Below the pieces are notes generated by a model. That model was given only the letters and a program-made list of their open reading frames with translations. It was not told where the DNA came from and ran no database searches. From Cadophora sp. MPI-SDFR-AT-0126 (lineage: Eukaryota > Ascomycota > Leotiomycetes > Helotiales > Ploettnerulaceae), in the NCBI GenBank assembly GCA_020747065.1, contig JAGMVK010000028.1, forward strand, positions 124,001-188,000: a DNA stretch of 64,000 nt. The letters run 5' to 3'. Below, in pieces: positions 10,745 through 21,062 of the stretch; the stretch's first letter is position 1, and the number at the start of each line of letters is the position of its first letter. Made by a program: the position numbers and the translations under genes.

Positions 10745-11584
10745 TTATACCATAAGCACGATCAGCATCTGACTTGTCAACCAGCTGAGACGTCATAATG
10801 TCCAGCAGACCATCAAGAGATGGTCTGGGCTTCAAGATCTTGCAACCAGCTTCATTGTGAATTCCCATCCCCAATTCCAACTCATCAGGGCCAAGGAGCT
10901 GATGGCTCTCGGCTGGTCGTCCAGGGACATGTACGTGATTCAACGATGCGCCAACAGTCACCAGCCCATCCACAACTCTCCTCCCCATCTCGATGACATC
11001 TTTCAACCCCCTGCCCGTCGATGCATCCCCCCAAGGATCTTATGGACCAACACCGTGCCAGTCAACCCTCGCCTTCCGACCTTTCCACTCTTCTTCCGTC
11101 TGACGGAAACATCATCACCAACAATCAGAGTCTCAACCCTGACTCCATATAAAGCCTGTGCCTTTTCGGCCGCCAATAAAAGTGGAAGATATCTCCAGTG
11201 TAGTTTTTGATAATGAGTACCACAGCTGCTGAGCCTTCCATTTCACGAATTGCACCCATATCTGAGGAACGCTGGGGGAGGCAAAAATGTTTCCCGAGAC
11301 AGCTGCGCTCAGGAGACCTGGACTGACGAAAGCTGCATGACATGGCTCGTGGCCTGCTCCACCTCCAGAGATCAGAGCTACGTTTTGGGATTGGGGTTTG
11401 ACTCGTATCGCTATTGAATGTCAAGTACAGTTTCTCCTTAAATTTAAATCATCAAAAGGCTGACGAGGACGAACTCTTGGTGCGTTTGTCAAGGATAAGA
11501 GAAGGATTGGCGAGAGTGGGGAATTCTAGAGCGTCGATGACGAGATCGTCAGGACCATCCATCTACAAAGTGCTTTGAGGACAT
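10745..11584 (-). pseudogene. DAK1: Dihydroxyacetone kinase (DAK1) remnant
   Basis: Reading leftward from ATG at 11584 (MSSKHF), DhaK-domain segments appear in order but in changing frames: PDDLVIDALEFPTLANPS, then [49 protein letters not shown] and [14 protein letters not shown], then VTVGASLNHVHVPG and ELELGMGIHNEAG. These match the dihydroxyacetone-binding K domain of DAK1-type kinases, including the His region (SLNHVHVPG). The frame breaks near 11560, 11420, 11240, 11180 and 11020, and stops fall between segments. Similarity ends near 10745, roughly a third of the way along a normal ~600-residue DAK, so the rest of the K domain and the whole ATP-binding L domain are missing. It is a decayed, truncated gene, divergent from the SDR gene and tail-to-tail with the aldolase gene. 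Confidence 0.85.
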
Positions 11585-12089
11585 TTTTGCGATATAGAAT
11601 GAAGATCTGAAAATAAGCAGATCCAAGATTCTGAAATCTGCTCTGGCACTGGCAGATAGGTGAACCTGAAGAGCAAGGGGGTAAGCTTTGCGAAGCGTAC
11701 TAGTGGCTGGCTGTCGGAGTTCGGTTACCATGGCTTCCTCGCCGGAATTTTCTCACACTCACAACTTTTCCGACAGGTGAACGATTCCGACATGTGGCAA
11801 TATCGGAAACGCAGATGTCCCTCACATCGGGATATCGATGAACTTTGGCCTCACAGGCATACTGCAGGTATCGACCGGATCACATCGGTCTTTGACACGA
11901 CTTTTCGTATCATCCCGACCTCGGCTCTTTCAGTTACAAAGCCAATGTAAATACGTGTCGATGCCACACGTTTTGTTGTTCATTCAATTTGTTTCCTGTC
12001 ACTAGCAACTTCAAAATCAAAGAAAACGCGGCGGCAAAGAATAATCACCAGGTCTTTCCCAGCGAATTTACTTTATTTTCTAATCAACA
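11585..12089. promoter_or_regulatory. Divergent region between DAK remnant and SDR gene
   Basis: This was probably a shared two-way promoter. It contains CCGGAATT (11742-11749), two TTCCGACA copies and an inverted TCGGAAA between about 11768 and 11820. CGG-type half-sites are what Zn2Cys6 regulators usually bind, and one is encoded two genes away. The regulatory reading is inference. Confidence 0.35.
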
Positions 12090-13001
12090 ATGCCTGGAGA
12101 AAACGGAACAAACTGGAACAGCGTCACAGCAACCCCCTCGACGCACCTCATGTATCCCGAATTCAAAGACAAAGTGGTACTTCTCACTGGCCTTGGTCAG
12201 TCTGGTAATCAACAGATGTGGGGGAATGGCGCTGCAACAGCACGAGTGCTGTGTCAAAACGGCGCCAAGATATTTGGTTGCGATCTGCGACTTCCAGCGG
12301 CGCAACACACACAGCAGCGTCTTCAAGCCGAAGGCGGAATCGTTGAAGTAGTAGCTGCAGATGTCACGAAAGAAGAAGACGTGAAGGCCATGGTTGACGC
12401 GTGCATCGCCAAGTTTGGGAGAGTCGATATTCTGGTCAATAATGTCGGAATGAGTGAGCCGGGCGGACCCGTTGAAATGGACCCATCAACGTGGCAGAAG
12501 CAGACAGATGTCAACTTGAAATCGGTATATCTCTGCTGCCACTACGTGCTACCGCTTATGGAGCAGCAAGGCTCGGGGGTCGTAATCAATGTCTCTTCGA
12601 TTGCAGTAAGAATCCCCTTCAATCCGATAATGTACGTGCTCACTGAGCAATAGGGTATGCGGTATATCGGGAAGCCACAGGTTGCGTACTCGGCAACCAA
12701 AGCAGCAGTTGTACAGTTCACCAAAGTGACAGCTGTATTGTACGCAGCAAAGGGTATTCGCATGAACGTTGTTGTACCAGGTCTGATGCATACACCCTTG
12801 ATTGGCATGTTGGCCGACAAGTACAATGGCGGTGACCTGGAAGGGTTGATCGCCAAGCGAAACAAGGCAGTCCCCATGAAGCGCATGGGTGATTCGTTCG
12901 ATGTTGCAAATGCTGCTGTTTTGCTCGCCTCCGACCGAGCGAAGTATATCACAGGGAGCGAACTGGTGGTAGATGGAGGAATAACATGCTCGACAGGATA
13001 G
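12090..13001 (+). CDS. Short-chain dehydrogenase/reductase, 287 aa
   Basis: Exons are 12090-12605 and 12654-13001, joined SSIA|GMRYIGKPQ in frame. This is a classical SDR: a cofactor loop near residues 31-47 that is longer than usual (TGLGQSGNQQMWGNGAA instead of a simple TGxxxGxG), acidic GCDLR after beta-2 (the Asp favours NAD), ADVT, the NNVG motif at ~116, catalytic Ser in NVSSIA, and YSATK with the catalytic Tyr and Lys. The C-terminus carries VVPGLMHTPL and ITGSELVVDGG. It probably oxidises a polyol, sugar or sugar acid with NAD+; the substrate is unknown. It sits in the aldolase/kinase/transporter group and faces the regulator gene, ending 55 bp from that gene's stop. Confidence 0.88.
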
Positions 13002-13056
13002 ATGGGATGCCTGACAGTTTGTAGCCAGATCGTTAAATATTATTGTATTTATCTCG

Positions 13057-15712
13057 TCATACAACCCAACCTCCATCAAACCCTGCATTCATGATGATAT
13101 CCAATCCTGATCCATCGCCGAAAGTTCCAGACTGATAAAGTTCACGGAAGAATTCATTGTCCAGGACCGAGTCGACTGGAATTTGGTTCTGATCGTCGAA
13201 GTTTGGAAAGAATTGATTGCCTCCAGTCTCACCATGGTTTGCAGGGGGGTACGGAAGATCCAAAGCATGGGCATTCCCGTGATCATTTCTGAGACTGGTC
13301 GGCGTCTCCCCTTGTTGCACTGCTGAGACGATGTCCCGTGATTCCTAAAGACACATTAGGATTTTTTTCCCCTTTAAACAACCTTCTACCATACCTCAAG
13401 GACTCTTCGTGCTTGTGAAGATTCATCGTGGCACAGGCGTCGATGGCCCTTCATGGCTTTGTCCACAATTCTCTCGATTTCTTTGTAGTCTGGAGCGTCG
13501 AGATTGAAAGTCAGATATACCAGAAGCACAGCGATAGAACAAAATGTAAAGTATGAGGTTGTCTGCGACGATTAGCAGTGAATCACAACTTGGTACGTAC
13601 ACTCACCCAGTATACAGCATTATATGATGGATCATCGCCGATTTGTGCAGCAAATTCAGATGTCTTCAGAGCAGCGTCCAAACATTTCCGAGCTTGGGCC
13701 GATATTTGTGAAGACTGGAATACTTCACCAGAGGGGGCGACAGTTGCTTTTTGGAGAACTTCCTGCAGTAGATATCCACGATAGAGTAGGACCGTGGTAT
13801 ATTGAAACGCTGCACGTATAGTCTTCTGCTGCCTTTGTAACTCGTTAGCGAGCGTTCAAAATCACGAGTCGGACTTGCCTCTGAAATATCCATGCAACAT
13901 TGTAAAAAGGCAGATCTTGGCCCTTGTGAGGTTCGGATTCTGGCTGGAAGAATACAGGCGTCTCAATCTTCCACCGTTCTAGATCTTGTTCCAGCTCAGC
14001 AACAACAGCATCCCGATCCTTGGCTGACTTGCTGCGTTTGTTGCCATAAAGTCGTTGCATGATACGACCAGCAATTCTGACTAATCTATATTCTCTTTTA
14101 GCTATTTGAGCCATCATTGGCTTTTGTTCACTCACTTAATGTGGGCAACAACGCCAGGAACCAACTGGCTTTCTGTTTTTCCATATTCGTGCCTGCCGGT
14201 GTCAAAAGCGCTAGGATAACCTTGCGTGATATCGTCTTCTGAGATCGTAAGAGGCCTTCCGAAAACGACACTCATATAACTATAGGAATCAAGTCAGCAA
14301 GTAGTTGCTTGCCACTAGTCTTTGCAACTCAACGTACCGGTCCAGGATGAAAATGGTCCAGAATAGCCCTCGTTTTACATAAGCCGCGCGAGGGCTGAGG
14401 TTCTTCGTGTCCTTGTGGAGATCAGTAATTTGGGTGAGACGAATAGCCGCACCCAATGACATCCAAGCACTGTTGAATCTTGACGTTGCAAGTTGAAGCT
14501 GCGTCTGTAAACACTGTTAGATGTCATTCAAGCACTGAAGTGTCAACATACTGCCAGAACATGGGCTTGGATGGTGCTCAAGGCCGGCGGAAACATCGTA
14601 GAAGCTTTCTCGAGTCTTAATTGAGCAGCCCTCAGGAGCTTGTTTCTGATACACATCTTGTCAGATAGCAGTAGAAAATCGTTCAGCACGCTTACGCTAT
14701 TTTTTTGGCTGAAGTAAAGGAGGTTCCCTTCCACGATGGCATCCAAATGCAACTGGCACTGTCAGCGAAAGATATTTTACGGGCGCGGGGAGCTCTACCC
14801 TTGAGCCATTATCGTCAACACCAGCGCAACTGAGGAATGGTCCTCTGAGATCTCGTCATCGCTAGCATAGTACTGAGCCAGGAGGTTTTCAGCAATGAGC
14901 CTATCTATGTATCGATATGTCACGCTGGCATGCTCAAAGTAGCACCGATAATATTCGGTGGCTGCTTCCTGACTTGGGGCAATGAATGTAGTCATGTCTA
15001 AAGACCGCTGAATCTCTCCTCCTTCTTCACTATTTAGGGCTCTGGGAAAATTTTCACTTGATGTGACCAGACTTAGATGTTTATAGACACGCCTGACAAA
15101 ATTAAGATTGCTCGCATCATCTAGCCACTCATCAGTTGGACTGTTCAACACTCTGATGCAGATTGAAGACCAGGTCTTGAAAGTGCCTCATTGCTCACCT
15201 GGTTCCTCGTCTTCCAAATGAATCCCAGGCCCTGTGGCATTATCAAATTCAGATCCGTTGACCACAGGGGGTATGAAGTTCGTCGCGCCTTCTGGAATAT
15301 GCGTTATCGATCCATTCACGACATCTCGAGGCTGGGTCATGGGCGAATGTGCTGCCATACTCTGGCTCCGAACTCCACGGTGCTTAATCCGATTGTATGG
15401 ACTCTGATAGGCACAAACTACACCAAGGGTCAACCTCGTCCGTCTGCACTGGAGACTGGCTTTGAACTCGCGAGTTCTTACTTGTCCCTTGTTTCAAACA
15501 CCGACTACAAGGCTGTTCCAATGCCGGATTAGTCTTGACTGCAGAGAGAAACGCACAAATATGTCAATACATACATCCTCACCGTCACATTTGGATTTCC
15601 TGCGCTTGCACGAGTCGCAAGCTCGTGTTACATACTTCTGTGATTGCCGACGACGTCGCGCCGTCTCGTTAGCTTCGCTGGTGCGAGTTATTGCGTCTCC
15701 TTGTTGCGACAT
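13057..15712 (-). CDS. Zn2Cys6 fungal transcription factor
   Basis: The start is ATG at 15712-15710 (MSQQGDAITR). The zinc cluster is split by an intron and reads CDSCKRRKSKCD...PCSRCLKQGTIC, six cysteines with correct spacing. The fungal-specific regulatory domain follows (AQLRLEKASTMFPPALSTIQ, TIFILDRYMSVVFGRPLTI, DLPFYNVAWIFQR). The chain ends ...GFDGGWVV at 13057-13059. There are about ten exons; one intron is GC-AG (13878-13833, AG|GCAAGT). One junction, 14799-14758, does not stay in frame with the obvious GTAGAG/ACAG sites; a weaker GTG donor would restore it, or there is a one-base lesion. It is a nuclear DNA-binding regulator, presumably of the adjoining catabolic genes by position. 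Confidence 0.85.
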
Positions 15713-16064
15713 TCTATGAGATCCCAGCCAAGGAATTATATTGATGATGAAGGGTGTAGCGTGCGGTGTCAACAGGTTTTCAAGCTTAGGACATGGTTTT
15801 GAAAGGACGGAAGTGGGGTAGGAGGGTGCTGACCAACGCCCAGCGCTCAATCCCGTAGCCGGATACAGTAACGCGACCTCGATAACGCGACAAACTTGAA
15901 GCACCTTAAGTGCTTGGTTCCAGGAGGCATTCGGCTTTTTTTTTTTTTTTTTTTTTTTTTCAATGGATATACCTGGTTTTGGTGTTGCAAAAAAGAAATT
16001 CTATTGACTATTTCTCAACACACACACATATGTCTGCACTAATTTCATAGCCCCCGCAATGCTA
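15713..16064. repeat. Intergenic region with poly-T tract
   Basis: This is the upstream region of the regulator gene. A run of 25 T lies at 15936-15960. It could be a poly(dA:dT) nucleosome-depleting promoter element. No gene is seen. Confidence 0.6.
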
Positions 16065-17044
16065 TCAGGCTTTCCCAGCCGAGTTGAATACCTCAACCAT
16101 CATTCGTTCCACTCCTTTCGAATATAGCTCCACGCCCTGACTTTGGAGTGCAGTAAGTTCTAATTTCCCTGAATTCTCCGCGATATGCTTCATATACTCC
16201 TCCCGGACTGTTCTATTCTGATTGATCTTGGCCATTCCTCTTGCCATTGAAGCCCTGACCATATTATCGGAAAGGGGATGTGTACCATGAAGAACCAGAG
16301 GCGTCTCGTCACCGAGTGCAGCATGGATTTTCTCCAACCTGTTGCTATTGTTAAGCCAAGTTGACAATAATGCCACATTTACGAACCTGTCAATTTGCCA
16401 GTGTTTCTCGGCCCCTCCAACCGGATACGGCCCATGGACATTTCCAAAGCTTGGAGCCAGAAAATGTACTCCAGTCCTGTCAACAAACTCCCTTGCCCTG
16501 TTAGGATCTGTCCACACGGTCTCTAGGTCAATCGTGGGCAGTCCGTCTTCCGACCCTTCCATTCTCCCCAACTCAGCTTCAATCGTTATCCCCTTCAATT
16601 TCGCTTTGTCAACTACGGATTTGACATATGCGATACTCTCCTCTTCCTCGAACAGAGATCCATCGACCATGATGGAGTCAAAGGCGCATTCCAATGCTAT
16701 TTCGGCGTCCTCTGGTTTCAGACAGTGGTCAAGATGCACTGATATGGGGACCGAAGCAGCATGTGCTGTTTCTGCTACGAACTTGATGAAGGCGGGTCCT
16801 TGAAAATGGATTGACCACGGGAAAAGTTGTATCATGGCAGGAGAACGACATCTCTCCGCTGCTTTGACCACTGCTAACACTCCTTCTGCATTGTAACTTG
16901 CATAACCGTCAGATCCAAACCAAGAGATTCAATATTCACTTACACGCAATATCCGCCGACAGCATAGCCGCCTTTGACAGCGTCGTGGATTATTCGGTGA
17001 GTGAGGTTATTCTCTGGGAAACCAATGACCTTAGACGGTGACAT
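16065..17044 (-). CDS. Class II ketose-bisphosphate-aldolase-like protein (~290 aa)
   Basis: Three exons: ATG near 17044 (MSPSKVIGFPENN) to about 16945, a second exon to about 16389, and a last exon ending at 16065. The first intron joins GGYCV to YNAEG; the second, 45 nt, joins QID to RLEKIHAAL. Family motifs are HLDHCLKPEDAE (catalytic Asp and zinc His), SIMVDGS, TIEAELGRMEG (with the conserved Glu), APSFGNVHGPYP (second zinc His) and LHGTHPLSDNMV with the third zinc His, then GMAKINQNRTV. These are the class II fructose/tagatose-bisphosphate aldolase features. Fungal relatives outside glycolysis are poorly known, and the HGTHPLS segment departs from the usual HGGSG, so the substrate may differ. 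It is divergent from the MFS gene and probably part of the same pathway. Confidence 0.82.
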
Positions 17045-17798
17045 GATTACCTCTGTTTTGGAGATTCAAGATTGGTTTTTTGGGTTAAATTTGGGACAGA
17101 GAACTGGATGAATGGACAATATCTAATTCCACAACATCAACAAGCATTAATTCAAAACCATAACGTGGGATGCACCAATTCAGAAAGTGGGCTAACGAAC
17201 ATTACGGGTTCAGGGAGTAAACGTTCGGTCGGTCGGTCGGAAAAAGCAGTTGTCGGAATTATTATTATTATTCAACCCAGCGGAATCTCCAAACCCGTGT
17301 CGGAGATGGAAATGGAGCCTTCCCGCCCTCCACATTCTTGGCACTCAGCCATTTTGCTACTAGCTGAATCGAAATCCAGATTTCTCCAGTTGCACGAGTC
17401 GCGAAACAATGTGGCCAGCTGCGGAAACCCTCTTCAATCCCCCCGGGGACTTGTCCGCCCAGAGGCTTCTCTCCTTCTCTCCATTATTCCCCAGGTCGTC
17501 CGCACGGCGCAGGATTTCGGGATATTAGCTGAGGCGTCTGATCCTTGAGGACCGACCAGCGCTCAAGATGAATACATGTGTTTATTCTTATTGCTACTAT
17601 TTTTTATCCTAATATATTAAAATATATAATTCTTGTGTTATTCTTTCTTTGTAAAATAGATAAAAGTAATGAGTATATAACGAAGCGCTTCTACCCTGTT
17701 GATCACCAAGTCAGCTTGGCTCTTCTCCCTTCATTCCTCCTTCGACAATCTGCAATTGCGAGAACAGGTCGTCAAACAGTTTGCCGCCCATCTGAACC
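17045..17798. promoter_or_regulatory. Divergent promoter region (aldolase / MFS)
   Basis: This stretch separates two divergently transcribed genes. It carries a GGTC tetranucleotide run (about 17225-17240), TCGGAATT (17253-17260) followed by ATT repeats, and an AT-rich block at about 17585-17660. A bidirectional promoter is inferred. The open frame at 17072-17548 has no recognisable content. Confidence 0.4.
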
Positions 17799-19431
17799 AT
17801 GATGCATCCAATAACTGACGACAAAGCGGCGGCGGTCGAACATGTCGACTACCGCGGATCTGATATCCATCCCAAGGAAAAGGATGAGAAGATGATCGTC
17901 GATCTCGATGAAAACCTTGATCGATTTGGTAGTCATGTCAAAACCGACCCAGCTGAGATTGCCCTTGTCCGAAAATTGGACATCTACATGATGGTAAGTC
18001 CTTACAACTCGCCCTCTTTCAACATAAGCAGACGCTGGGCAACAGCCAATCCTATGCGTGATGTATTTCCTCAATTTTCTCGACCAGAATGCCATGATCA
18101 ATGGGAAATTAAATGGATTGGATAAAGATCTGAAGCTCAAAGGCACGGAGTACAACACACTGGTCTCTATCCTCTTCGTCGGGTATCTGCTGGGGCAGGT
18201 GCCGTCAAACATGGTCCTCAACCGTGTTAAACCAGGGTGGTATATGTCAGGTAAGTTCTACACTATGTTTATATTTGATCTGGAATTATATCCTCATTGC
18301 TCTAGGCTTCATGATGGCATGGGCGATTGTGTCGACGTTAACTTGCCTTGTTCACGACTTCAAAGGGATGCTGGTTTCTCGACTGTTGCTGGGAATTTCA
18401 GAAGCTCCCGTAAGCTTTAAATGGATAAATAAGAGACACGAGATTACTGACCTCACTGTAGTTCTACCCAGGAGCTTTATACATGATCAGTCAGTTTTAT
18501 ACTCGAAAGGAGGTAACCGCTAGAATGGCCGTCTTCTACACCGGAAACATGCTCGCTAGTTTATTTTCCAGTCTTATCGCCGCAGGTGTATTCGCTGGTC
18601 TCGATGGAGTCCAGGGTATTTCTGGCTAGCGTTGGATCTTTATTATCAAAGGCGTTGTCACAGTCGGCGTCGCATTCTGCAGTATCTTTCTCTTGCCAAA
18701 TTCCCTATTAGAGACTAAATGGCTTACCCCCGAAGAACGTCAACTTGCCCCTAATCGTATCGAGCGAGACACGACTGGTCGCCGTGCTCTAACTAGTACC
18801 TGGATCGGATTTCGGGAAGCTGTATCTGATCATCGCACTTGGATCTTCTGCTTGATGATCAACCTCTATTTATTCGCTAATGGATTCAAAAACTTCATGC
18901 CTACCGTTAAAACTCTCGGATTTAACACTACGATTACTCTCGTTCTCACTTGTCCTCCTTTTCTCGTTGCAACCTTCGTCTCTGTACTTGTTTCGTGGTC
19001 ATCAGGAAAATTCAATGAGCGCACATGGCATATCACCATCTCTAAAGCCATAGCCATTCTCGGCTTTGCTATCGCGTGGGGAACCCTTAATATTGGCGCT
19101 CGATACTTTGCAATGGTTCTGTTCGTTGGTGCCACGTATGGAGTTAATAACATTGGTATGGGCTGGGTAGCATTAACCCTCGGACAAACGAATGAAAAGA
19201 AAGCCCTCGCAGTGGCGCTCTCTAATACCTTGGGGGAACCTCGCAAGCGTATATACGCCTTATGTGTGGCAAGATAAAGATGCGCCACGGGTTGCTACAG
19301 CGATGGCTGCTAGTATCGCTTTCTCTGTTGGCACAGTGATCTGTGCTTGGGTTATGAGATTTGATCTGATGAGAGAGAACAAGAAGATTCGTGCTCAGGA
19401 GAATGAGGCTGTTAACTTTTATGTTTACTAG
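17799..19431 (+). pseudogene. MFS transporter, anion:cation symporter (Dal5/Tna1-like) type, disrupted
   Basis: The N-terminus is MMHPITDDKA with an acidic cytosolic lead. Introns at about 17993, 18251 and 18411 join KLDIYMM to the membrane part: YFLNFLDQNAMINGKL, TLVSILFVGYLLGQVPSN, LVSRLLLGISEAP and FYPGALYMISQFYTRKE. This is the allantoate/nicotinate permease family of the MFS (normally ~500 aa, 12 helices). Two lesions are visible. A TAG at about 18627 replaces the expected Trp in GISG-x-RWIFII; TGG to TAG is the change RIP makes at CpA on the opposite strand. In a run of five G at about 19232 an extra base shifts frame between NTLG and NLASVYTPYVW. The remaining frame is open to VNFYVY and stop. 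It was probably the uptake carrier for the cluster's substrate, now non-functional unless the lesions are sequence errors. Confidence 0.8.
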
Positions 19432-21062
19432 TTCGTCGAGGTCTAGTTAGTCCCACAGAGGTCAATATTCTTGGTATTGTAGATAGAACAGCGGAGAGGA
19501 TAGCGAGTTTGACTTTATCAAAAGCTCTCAGATACCTGGATTTCCAATATCTGAGAGCTTGATTGCAAAGCATGAGCAAATATGATTTTCCCTCGCCAAC
19601 TACATAGAATCAGAGCGAGGTATATTTCTTCAACTAGCCAATAATTCTCGGTGTCTCTGAACTCATACAAAGTGCTATGGAGCATTGAAACAATGGAAAG
19701 AATGCTGATACCACTATCGGGAACGTGTATTGTCAACACCAACTAAACGGTAAGGTGGGGAAAGGAGACTTTGAAAAGGTCCAAGTCGACAGCGCTGAGG
19801 CCGAGGAAGGAGTTATAGAGAGCCTGGCTCAATTACGTATCACATACCTGGTCAAAAATAGGTGGGGAATCGATGGTTGTCAGAATGGCGATGGGCAGGC
19901 GCCCGAATTACCGGCAAAGGAGGGTCTGATTTATGAGATATGTCAGCCTAAGCGCCAGAGACAGCCTTAGGCCTCTCACCTGACAAGTGGGATGTCCGAG
20001 CACTTGTTCGTCATAACAACTTCAAATCGCCAACTCATAGCAAGCCGTCCCAAAGTTATGTATCAACAAGGCAAATTCCGTATGCAATCTGCACTCTGCA
20101 ATGCACACCAAGCACGACCATATCTAGAAATCCAGCCTCAATTAGAAGTCAGTTCGCCTCTGGAGCCCCATGTTGATATTCGGCTGCCCACCCTAATCGA
20201 GCCACCAATCCGGGATTGGCAGGTCCTGAGCCTCTTGGCGAGAGGGGCAAACTCCACAAAAACACCAATCTTTATCAACACCAAGACTTCGCTGCATTCT
20301 TCCATGTAGGCATCCAAGACGCCACAGGGCTCGGCGAAGTCGTTATCGCCTTGGCTCCTTCTATGTTGAGTGGAAGATGCGAGTGTCCGAGTGGAAGTGC
20401 TGCGAATAATTACCTCATCGCGTTGTGGAGATTCTGTCTTGTGTGTGCTTATCCTGAGCTGGTTGTGGTACTTATGTGCTTGGTATGGATATCTGCGGAT
20501 GTGGCCGAGTCGTGTGAGTGCTAATGCTTGTCGTTAAGCTCGGCGATCCAGGTACGGACGATTTGTTCCTCGGACGGTGCGGGGTGCTGTAAGCTGGACT
20601 GCTGGGCATGGCACTCTTATCTGCGCTGGTTGGAGCTTCTTTCCCCTGGGCCTGCATGCAGCTCCAGCTCCGCGACTGGTTGATCTGCGGCTTTCTGTCA
20701 ATGCTACCCATTCAGCTTGCAAGCTCTAGAGCTCTATATGAGCCAAGACGAGGCTGGAAGCTCGTGATAATAAACTTCGACTATTTGTATGCATGCCCAT
20801 GCCGCGTCCCGTGTTGGATTTTCAATTAGATACCAAGAAGGAAGGTATCAGGCTGTTGAGCCGGCTGCCAAGCAAGAAGCTCGCAATTGACAGGGCAGCA
20901 GGGTCGCAATTTGGGATTGAGATCGCCGGTAAGAATGGGAGGGGAAGACTGGGAAGTATATTAATATAAGTATGAAGGTCCCATGGATGCTCTTTGTTTC
21001 TGCGCTTCAGTCCTCTGCACCTCGTCCCCCCGCGGAAAGTCAAGTCAGGTCAATTTGCAATC
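19432..21062. other. Intergenic region with a perfect hairpin
   Basis: No recognisable gene in about 1.6 kb. A perfect 13-bp inverted repeat (AAGCTCTCAGATA at 19522-19534 and its complement at 19548-19560, 13-nt loop) lies about 90 bp after the MFS frame. Open frames at 19725-20524 and on the minus strand at 20472-20722 have no family features. TATA-like AT-rich DNA at about 20955-20970 is probably the promoter of the peptidase. Confidence 0.5.

Noticed and set aside
12549..13088. Minus-strand frame of 179 aa
   Set aside because: It lies opposite the second SDR exon, which has full catalytic motifs; no features of its own.
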